From contig NZ_JAKTNQ010000024.1 of the NCBI RefSeq assembly GCF_022760835.1, positions 365 to 34,844 on the forward strand: a DNA stretch of 34,480 nt, written 5' to 3'. A program made the translations under genes and the position numbers. Numbering within the stretch: the first letter of the stretch is position 1; each line of letters opens with the position of its first letter. Positions 29,850 to 34,480 of this stretch are shown here, piece by piece. The notes beneath the pieces are model-generated. The model was not told the origin of the DNA. It did not search any database and saw nothing but the letters and a program-made list of their open reading frames with translations. The stretch comes from Thermus altitudinis. GTDB taxonomy: Bacteria; Deinococcota; Deinococci; Deinococcales; Thermaceae.

Positions 29850-30851
29850 ATGACCAAGGTTAGCGTTCGTAGCCTCTTCTGGGCGAGCGGCAAGGCGGCT
29901 TCGGTGGAGGAGGCCCTCGAGGCCCTTCGGCGGCTCTGGAAGGAGGACGGGAGCGTGAGGGACCTGATGACCAAGGCGGCGAAGGAGGGCTACGTCCTGG
30001 TGGACACCCGGGACGTGCCCGCCCCCTTCGTGGCCGCGGTCAGGGTGGCCCTGGCCCGCCTCCGGGAGCGCCTGAAGGAGGAGACGCCCTCCACCTTGCT
30101 CGTGAAGGGCACGGGCAAGGCCAAGGAGGAGCGCAAGCCCGAGGAGCGCAAGCCCATGGTCTGGGAGTCCCCCGAGGGAGTGAGGTACGCCGTGGAGGTG
30201 TACGACCTTACCCCGAGGGAGGAGAAGCATTGGGGCCTTCGGGACAAGCGGGTGGAGGACGCGGCCAAGTGGTTGGAGCGGTTCCTCTCCGGGGTGGAGT
30301 ACGAGGAGGGCAGGAGCCCCCTCGAGGAGGCCCTGGAGCACGAGGACAACCCCCACTTCCGCCGCGAGGACCTCATCCCCGAGGACCTGGAGGCCCGGCT
30401 CAGGCTCCTGGGCTGGGACGGCTCCTTGAGGACCCTCCAGGCCCTGGTGGCGAGCCTCACCGCCAGGGAGAAGGCTTTCGTAGAGGCGGTGCGGTCCATC
30501 TCCGCCCTGGTGGACCGCGAGAAGGGCCAGGTGGTGGCCCTGAAGACCCCTATCGGGTGGGAGGTGCGGCAGGGCATCTCCAGGGAGGCGATGAAGGCCG
30601 TTATGGCCGTCGGCCTCCTGCAGGAGCTCGTGAAGGACCCCTCCTGGAAGGTTCCCGAGGTGCGCCGCCACTTGGAAGCGGTGGCCGAGGTGGACACCCA
30701 CCTGAAGGGGCTCTTGGCGGAGCTTGAGGCCATCGGCACCTTCCGCAAGGCCAAGTACCACCTGGACGAACTGGGGCGGGGCAGGGCGATCGCCGTCTAC
30801 CGCGACCCTGCCACCGGGGAGCCCGTCTACCGGACCCCGGTCATCGGGTAG
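29850..30851 (+). CDS. 333-aa protein upstream of iterons, candidate Rep
   Basis: Monocistronic, between an own promoter and terminator. Soluble and charged; a helical start (SVEEALEALRRLWKEDGSVRDLM), a Lys/Glu-rich linker near 90-110, a central helical part (about 115-290) and a C-terminal strand region ending RDPATGEPVYRTPVIG. I do not recognise a family. Its position directly upstream of a 33-bp tandem-repeat block is that of a plasmid replication initiator, and its promoter is in the shared regulon. Replication initiator is therefore inferred from position only; no helix-turn-helix stands out. Confidence 0.5.
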   Translation: MTKVSVRSLFWASGKAASVEEALEALRRLWKEDGSVRDLMTKAAKEGYVLVDTRDVPAPFVAAVRVALARLRERLKEETPSTLLVKGTGKAKEERKPEERKPMVWESPEGVRYAVEVYDLTPREEKHWGLRDKRVEDAAKWLERFLSGVEYEEGRSPLEEALEHEDNPHFRREDLIPEDLEARLRLLGWDGSLRTLQALVASLTAREKAFVEAVRSISALVDREKGQVVALKTPIGWEVRQGISREAMKAVMAVGLLQELVKDPSWKVPEVRRHLEAVAEVDTHLKGLLAELEAIGTFRKAKYHLDELGRGRAIAVYRDPATGEPVYRTPVIG

Positions 30852-30864
30852 ACACCCTTCTTTG

Positions 30865-30904
30865 CCCTGGAAGGACCACCTTATCCTTCCGGGGTTTTCT
30901 GTTT
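30865..30904 (+). terminator. Intrinsic terminator, copy 3
   Basis: Stem CCCTGGAAGGA/TCCTTCCGGGG identical to copy 1, 8-nt loop, strong tail TTTTCTGTTT. Confidence 0.85.
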
Positions 30905-30980
30905 GGCGGACATCCTCTTTTGGCAACGCAGGTTGCCCGACACCCCTCCTTCCCCGATTTTCCCTCCCGCTTGTTGCGAC

Positions 30981-31137
30981 CGAGCATTTGCTCAGGCACG
31001 ACATTGTGTTTACTGAGCATTTTGCTCACCCACAACATGGTTTCTACCGAGCATTTGCTCAGACGCAACATAGTGTCTACCGAGCAGATGCTCAGACGCA
31101 ACATAGTGTCTACCGGGCACCTTCTCAGACGCCCACC
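30981..31137. repeat. 33-bp tandem repeats (probable iterons)
   Basis: Head-to-tail units: 30981-31013 (33 bp), 31014-31047 (34 bp), 31048-31080 (33), 31081-31113 (33), and a degenerate unit from 31114. Units 3 and 4 differ only at two positions. Each has a palindrome GAGCA-TT-TGCTC followed by AGACGC...GTGTCT. There are no spacers between units. Reading frames through the block merely reflect the multiple-of-three period. Most likely a replication origin with initiator-binding iterons; partition-site or operator arrays are alternatives. Confidence 0.75.
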
Positions 31138-31495
31138 TTTCCCGCACCCCTCCCCGGTGTCCTCCTGGGTAAGACGGGGACACCACCGTCCCCCCGGAAA
31201 GGACACAGCCTCGAGGCTCCCCCCCGGCAGGCGGCTCCCCTGGTGGGCGGCCTGCGCCTTCTACCCCGCCACCTCGCCCTCCTCGGGGGGCTCAGGTGGC
31301 TCCTGGAGAGGCTTTGACACACCTGTGCCACCAGTTGTGCCACCGGTTGTGCCAGGGCGGTACGGGCCCGGGACACCCCACAGAACACCGGAACGGCTCG
31401 CCGGAACACCCCTGGAACACCTTGGGCGGCCTCGAGGTCAGGTGGAGCACCTAGACCGACGGAGCGCCCGGGGTGGAACGGCCCAGATGAGCGGG
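31138..31495. other. Gene-free region with short direct repeats
   Basis: No supported gene. Three 12-bp repeats TGTGCCACC(A/G)GT start at 31324, 31336 and 31348 (the last diverged). Three GAACACC copies lie at 31383, 31404 and 31415. Together with the 33-bp repeats this makes a non-coding stretch of about 600 bp, consistent with an origin or partition region. Confidence 0.5.
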
Positions 31496-31511
31496 GGGGC
31501 CTGGCGGCCCC
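31496..31511. repeat. GGGGCC-TGGC-GGCCCC hairpin
   Basis: 6-bp GC stem and 4-nt loop, immediately followed by the AAGGAG ribosome site (31512-31517) of the macro-domain gene. Confidence 0.65.
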
Positions 31512-31523
31512 AAGGAGATAAGC

Positions 31524-31994
31524 ATGATCGTCAAGCGCGGGAACTTCCTGGCAGGTCTTCAGGCTCCCGGGACCCTGGTGGCCGCCCCCACGAACGGGGT
31601 CCTCACCTCCCGGGGCCTGGTCATGGGGGCCGGGGCGGCCAAGGCCCTGGCGGAGGCCGAGCCCCGTCTCCCCCACCTTTTCGCCGAGGCCGTCCAGCGA
31701 GAGGGGATCCTTCGGAACGGGGTCTACCTCTACGGCTTCGTGGCCGTGGAGGCGGGAGGGAGGTCCTACGGGGCCTTCCAGACCAAAGGCCACTTCCGGG
31801 ACCGAGCGGACCTCGGCCTCGTCCGCCTGGGGGCCTCGAGGCTCCGGCGGTTCCTGGAGGCCAGGCCTGGCCTCGAGGTCCATATGGCCTTCCCGGGCAT
31901 CGGCCTGGGGGGGCTGGACCCCAGGGAGGTCCTCGAGGCCCTGGAGGAGGCCCTGGCAGGGGTGGGGAACCGGGTGGTCCTCTACCGCCTGTGA
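31524..31994 (+). CDS. Macro-domain protein (ADP-ribose-binding)
   Basis: 156 aa, ATG 31524. Macro-domain signature: APTNGVLTSRGLVMGAGAAK (Asn24; Gly-rich 31-40) and FPGIGLGGL (123-131). The whole protein is one domain. Macro domains bind or hydrolyse ADP-ribose and its esters. On mobile elements they may reverse ADP-ribosylation, as in DarG-type antitoxins, or clean up Appr-1''-p, but no DarT-like partner is visible nearby. First gene of a run of small genes separated by hairpins. Confidence 0.75.
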   Translation: MIVKRGNFLAGLQAPGTLVAAPTNGVLTSRGLVMGAGAAKALAEAEPRLPHLFAEAVQREGILRNGVYLYGFVAVEAGGRSYGAFQTKGHFRDRADLGLVRLGASRLRRFLEARPGLEVHMAFPGIGLGGLDPREVLEALEEALAGVGNRVVLYRL

Positions 31995-31999
31995 GCGGG

Positions 32000-32015
32000 G
32001 GGGCCTTCCGGCCCC
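32000..32015. repeat. GGGGCC-TTCC-GGCCCC hairpin
   Basis: 6-bp stem, loop TTCC, then CTCGGGGGGGACCG. The hairpin with flanks is identical to that at 33540-33555 over about 31 nt. It ends 15 nt before ATG 32031, with no normal ribosome site between. Confidence 0.7.
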
Positions 32016-32030
32016 TCGGGGGGGACCGCT

Positions 32031-32258
32031 ATGGAAGTGCTAAAACGGTTCGCCCGGGTGAGCGGGAGCTTCGCCGTGGTCTTTGAGGAGGGGAAGCCCG
32101 TGAAGGTGGCTGGAAGGCCCCGGCCCCAGGACCACACCTTCCTCATGGAGCTCGCGGAAGAGGTGGTGCGGGCCTTCGCTTCGGGGAAGAGCGGCCTCGT
32201 CCTGGTGAGCCCGGAGCGGGTGCGGGTGGCGTACCGGGAAAAGGGCCTGGGGGCCTAG
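32031..32258 (+). CDS. Unknown 75-aa protein
   Basis: 75 aa, soluble, beta-strands at the start (VSGSFAVVFEEGKPVKVAGR), a helix (FLMELAEEVVRAFASG) and a last strand pair. Family not recognised. The TAG stop lies in the loop of the next hairpin. The upstream region has no canonical ribosome site, only the G-rich hairpin. Confidence 0.5.
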   Translation: MEVLKRFARVSGSFAVVFEEGKPVKVAGRPRPQDHTFLMELAEEVVRAFASGKSGLVLVSPERVRVAYREKGLGA

Positions 32259-32265
32259 CGGCCCC
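32250..32265. repeat. GGGGCC-TAGC-GGCCCC hairpin
   Basis: Same hairpin and flank as at 1179-1194 (about 21 nt). The stop codon of the preceding gene forms part of the loop. Confidence 0.65.
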
Positions 32266-32289
32266 ACGGCCAGGGGCAGGAGGTGCAAG

Positions 32290-32532
32290 ATGGTCGCGCT
32301 CCTGCCCAACACGGACGGCGTTCCCAAGGCCAGGCTCTCGGACCGGGCCCTGGAGGGCCTCATCCGGCGGCACGGGGCCTATGTCCACCCCCGGCTGGTG
32401 GAGGAGGGGTGGGTGGACCTGGAGGACCTCGAGGCCCTGGGCCACGTGGAGGTCCTGGAGGTCCAGCCCCTTCCGGGGGAGAAGGTCTTCGTGCCGAGCC
32501 GGGCCGGGTGGGTGGTCCTGGAGGTGGCTTAG
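32290..32532 (+). CDS. Unknown 80-aa protein
   Basis: 80 aa, ATG 32290 after AGGAGGTGCAAG. A helix (SDRALEGLIRRHG) and C-terminal strands (HVEVLEVQPLPGEKVFVP) resemble a small DNA- or protein-binding fold, but no family is recognised. Confidence 0.5.
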   Translation: MVALLPNTDGVPKARLSDRALEGLIRRHGAYVHPRLVEEGWVDLEDLEALGHVEVLEVQPLPGEKVFVPSRAGWVVLEVA

Positions 32533-32538
32533 GGCCAG

Positions 32539-32558
32539 GGGGGGCCGGGTGGCCCCCC
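32539..32558. repeat. GGGGGGCC-GGGT-GGCCCCCC hairpin
   Basis: 8-bp GC stem, 4-nt loop, in the gap before ATG 32583. Longest simple member of the hairpin family. Confidence 0.65.
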
Positions 32559-32582
32559 TTCGCACCCGGGTGGAGGTGGGAG

Positions 32583-32843
32583 ATGCGGCGAATTCGAGTC
32601 AGAAAGCACCTAGAGGAGATGGCCCAGGCGGCCCGGGCCCTCGCCCTCTACGCCGAAGACCTCCACGCCTTCCTCTCCGAGCACCCCCTGGAGGCGGAGC
32701 GGGTGGCCCGGGAGGTGAAGGAGGCGGTGGAAGGGCTCAGAGGGCTGGCCTCCCGGCTCTACGCCCTCGAGGCCAGGCTCAAGGCCCCCTACGAGGACAA
32801 CTCGGCGGTGGCGCTCAGGCGGGAGCTTTTCGGGGAGGTCTGA
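32583..32843 (+). CDS. Unknown 86-aa helical protein
   Basis: 86 aa, ATG 32583 after GGAGGTGGGAG. Almost all alpha-helical, Ala/Leu/Glu/Arg heptads (VAREVKEAVEGLRGLASRLYALEARL) suggest a coiled coil or dimer. No membrane helix. Ends 1 nt before the next ATG. Confidence 0.5.
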   Translation: MRRIRVRKHLEEMAQAARALALYAEDLHAFLSEHPLEAERVAREVKEAVEGLRGLASRLYALEARLKAPYEDNSAVALRRELFGEV

Positions 32844-32844
32844 C

Positions 32845-33516
32845 ATGGGCCACACGCACTACTGGCGGATCAGGACGGAGGCGAAGGAAGCGGTGGAGAA
32901 GAGGCTTGGGGCCGTCCTCGAGGACTTCGCCCGGCTCTTTCCCCACCTTCCTCCCCTAGCGGGGCCGGACGGGACGGGGGGGCCAGTCCTCTACCCTCCC
33001 GAGGTGGCCTTCAACGGCCCCGCCCCGGAGGACTACGAGTCCTTCGTCTTCCCCTGGTGGGAGGAGAAGAAGGAGTGGTCCTTCGGGTTCTGCAAGACGG
33101 GGTTTGCCTGGGAGAACAAGCGCCCCTACGACCTCGCCGTCCGAGTCTTCCTCCTCCTCGCCAAGCTCCACCTGGGGGACCTCGTTCAGGTGGCCTCGGA
33201 CGCGCCCCTCGCCGACTGGGCGGAGGCCGCCCTCCTGGTGGAGGGGGTCCTAGCCCTCCCCGTAGACCTCTACGGGCTCCTTGGGGCGCGGCTCCTGGAG
33301 GTGGAGGACGCCCGAGGCCGCCGCTTCCTCCTGGAGCGGTGGAAAGAGGACGACAGGGAGCTAGACGACTGGCTCCAAGCCCGGGAGCGCCTGGACCGAG
33401 AGGGCCTCTTTCCCTGGCCCTTCCGGGGGCCGTACCGGGTCCTCGGGGAGGTGCACCTCCCCCAGGAGGAGCTTCCCCGGCGCTGGGCCAGGGAGGGGTT
33501 CTACAGGCGAGGGTGA
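32845..33516 (+). CDS. MGHTHYW-type conserved mobile-element protein
   Basis: 223 aa, ATG 32845. The N-terminus MGHTHYWR, then VAFNGPAPEDYESFVF, GFCKTGFAWENKRPYDLAVRVFLLLAKLH and VASDAPLADW match the pattern of an uncharacterised family I associate with phages and plasmids (GHTHYW, FNG, FCKT, PYD, then SD). Function is unknown. Conserved His, Cys and Asp residues could form an active site or metal site. No hairpin precedes it. Confidence 0.6.
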   Translation: MGHTHYWRIRTEAKEAVEKRLGAVLEDFARLFPHLPPLAGPDGTGGPVLYPPEVAFNGPAPEDYESFVFPWWEEKKEWSFGFCKTGFAWENKRPYDLAVRVFLLLAKLHLGDLVQVASDAPLADWAEAALLVEGVLALPVDLYGLLGARLLEVEDARGRRFLLERWKEDDRELDDWLQARERLDREGLFPWPFRGPYRVLGEVHLPQEELPRRWAREGFYRRG

Positions 33517-33523
33517 AGGGGAG

Positions 33524-33555
33524 GGCCCCCCAGGGCAGGGGGGCCTTCCGGCCCC
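33524..33555. repeat. Two competing GC hairpins before the last small gene
   Basis: GGCCCCCC (33524-33531) can pair with GGGGGGCC (33538-33545), or GGGGCC (33540-33545) with GGCCCC (33550-33555, loop TTCC). The central G-rich arm is shared, so the two stems exclude each other. The second hairpin with its flank is identical to that at 32000. Confidence 0.6.
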
Positions 33556-33579
33556 TCGGGGGGGACCGAAGGAGGCGCG

Positions 33580-33891
33580 ATGAAAGCTAAAGAGGTGGTC
33601 CAGAGGCTTAGGGCGGACGGCGTGGCCCGGGTGGAAGGCGTGGTGGAGCCCGAGTGGGGCCATGAAGCGGTCTGGTTCTTCGGAAGCCAAGGAAGGCCCC
33701 TCCAGGACTTCTACGAGGAGGAGGTGGCGGCCCTCCTCCTCGAGGCCACCGCGCGGTGGGCGGACGGGCCAGGGGCCTTCACCTTGGACCTGGAGGCGGG
33801 CCGGGTAGTGGTGGAGGTCTTGGAAGAGCAGGACTACGGCTACGAGGTCCTCCGCAGGGAGGAGGTCTCCCTGGAGGACTTCCTGGAGTAG
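33580..33891 (+). CDS. Unknown 103-aa acidic protein
   Basis: 103 aa, ATG 33580 after GAAGGAGGCGCG. The sequence WFFGSQGRPLQDFYEEEVAALLLEATARWADG and FTLDLEAGRVVVEVLEEQDYGYEVL suggests an alpha-beta fold; a short central helix carries several acidic residues. Family not recognised. The inverted repeat at 33917 follows its stop. Confidence 0.5.
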   Translation: MKAKEVVQRLRADGVARVEGVVEPEWGHEAVWFFGSQGRPLQDFYEEEVAALLLEATARWADGPGAFTLDLEAGRVVVEVLEEQDYGYEVLRREEVSLEDFLE

Positions 33892-33916
33892 GGGGCCTGG
33901 AGGAGGGGAGGGGGTT

Positions 33917-33963
33917 GTCTTAGCTACACGCTCCCTCCCCTTTCCCCTTCGTGTAGCTAAGAC
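33917..33963. repeat. Perfect 14-bp inverted repeat, copy 2
   Basis: Arms identical to those at 27095-27142 (GTCTTAGCTACACG and its complement), 19-nt pyrimidine-rich spacer. Follows the last small gene by 25 nt. The arms are conserved while the spacers differ, which points to recognition of the arms. Confidence 0.75.
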
Positions 33964-34029
33964 CGGGAGCCCGGGGACCGCAAGGTAGCTTCGCTGACAA
34001 CGGCCCCACGGGAGAGGACGGAAAGGAGG

Positions 34030-34480
34030 GCAAACAGTTGGGAAATAGCGCATATTACTTCACCCCAACGCTCGTACGCCCCCGCTTCCCGCCACCTCAC
34101 CCCAGCGAGCCCCCGCGACATACGAAAAGCCCCGAAGCGCTATACTCCCCCACAGGAGGCCCCAGGTGAAGGCCAAGCCTAAGGCCACGCGCAAGCGTAC
34201 CTCGCAGAAGAGGGCGAAAGCCTTCACCGGAGTCCACGCCCTCCTCCTCTTCCCTTCCGGAGAAGACCACAAGGCCACCCTGGACCTCATGCGCCGCTTC
34301 TCCGCTGGGGTGCGCTACGCCTACAACCGCTTGCTTGAGGGTCAGACCAGGGAAGCCCTCAAGCGGGAAAATGGCCCCCTCCGCATCTTCTTCGGCCTCA
34401 ACACCCGCTACGCCGACGACGCGGTGATGAAGGCCCAGGCCGTCCTGGACTCCGCCCGGGAGAGAGGAGAAGACCCTAGG
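34030..34480 (+). mobile_element. Second IS607/TnpB element, tnpB only, cut by window end
   Basis: Starts with GCAAACAGTTG and AAATAGCG as at 2134. No tnpA follows; about 100 bp of non-coding sequence, a TATACT box (34141-34146) and an AGGAGG ribosome site (34154-34159) lead directly to tnpB. Its last ~50 bases are identical to 3041-3090. The remainder lies outside the window. Confidence 0.7.
34166..34480 (+). CDS. tnpB: TnpB-family protein, N-terminal part (incomplete)
   Basis: 105 codons from GTG 34166, open to the window end. After a basic start (KPKATRKRTSQKRAK) it aligns with residues about 11-100 of the first TnpB: LMRRFSAGVRYAYNRLLEG, FFGLNTRYADDAVMKAQAV and LDSARERGEDPR. It is about 60-70 percent identical by eye, with the last part identical at DNA level. 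As in the first copy this covers the wedge/REC part; the RuvC residues are beyond the window. No tnpA precedes it, so it would depend on a recombinase supplied in trans. Confidence 0.8.
   Translation, partial: MKAKPKATRKRTSQKRAKAFTGVHALLLFPSGEDHKATLDLMRRFSAGVRYAYNRLLEGQTREALKRENGPLRIFFGLNTRYADDAVMKAQAVLDSARERGEDPR

Noticed and set aside
30981-31137. CRISPR array
   Set aside because: The 33-bp units are directly adjacent with no unique spacers, and no cas genes are present. Tandem iterons fit better.
30724-31320. Protein-coding frames through the iteron block on both strands
   Set aside because: A 33-bp period keeps all frames open and gives repetitive peptides in each; none has a good start, ribosome site or conserved look.
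34060-34290. 76-aa minus-strand frame at the right end
   Set aside because: Antisense to the second tnpB and its leader, no ribosome site.

Overview
The window reads as part of a Thermus plasmid or other self-transmissible element. The evidence is very high GC with G/C-rich third codon positions, densely packed genes joined by ATGA/GTGA overlaps, frequent GTG starts, several apparently leaderless messages, an S-layer-homology (SLH) outer-membrane porin of the Deinococcus-Thermus type, and IS607-type elements. No rRNA, tRNA or CRISPR array was seen, nor a recognisable conjugative relaxase. All family names come from reading protein motifs, without database searches.

Layout. (1) 1-2145: a LexA-like self-cleaving repressor with a palindromic operator on its own promoter, an unknown protein, and a Toprim primase-like gene whose last codons are supplied by an IS end. 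(2) 2134-about 4370: an IS607-type element with a serine recombinase (tnpA) and a TnpB. (3) 4381-21036: a type IV secretion (T4SS) locus. It holds a VirB9-like protein, three small two-helix VirB2-like proteins, VirB10 (minus strand, divergent), VirB3, VirB4, VirB5-like, VirB6, VirD4, a VirB1-like transglycosylase, and a SpoIIIAA/Ycf45-type ATPase where VirB11 would be expected. (4) 21041-27101: an SLH porin, a lipoprotein, several membrane proteins, a coiled-coil protein, a membrane protein with a C-terminal winged helix, and a YugP-like zinc protease. (5) 27095-33963: a 6.8-kb segment bordered by two copies of the same 14-bp-arm inverted repeat. It holds a Phd/VapC toxin-antitoxin pair, a sigma-70-like factor, a 333-aa protein, a 33-bp tandem-repeat block (likely iterons), and a run of small accessory genes (one a macro domain), five of six preceded by a GGGGCC-N4-GGCCCC hairpin. 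(6) 34030-34480: a second, tnpB-only IS cut by the window end.

How the parts fit. Four transcription units (porin 21076, small gene 27603, sigma-like gene 28989, 333-aa gene 29850) share a promoter of the form TTG(C/T)(C/T)(A/T)-N17-TA(G/C)CAT. The VirB9-like operon has the variant TTGCTT-N17-CAACAT, and the divergent VirB10 gene has the same -10 context. The element encodes its own sigma-like protein, so a dedicated regulon covering the secretion core, the outer-membrane porin and replication/maintenance genes is a reasonable hypothesis. The most interesting points are this promoter family with its sigma factor, the SpoIIIAA-type ATPase in a T4SS, the hairpin-separated small-gene array, the paired inverted repeats, and the membrane-anchored winged-helix/protease cluster.
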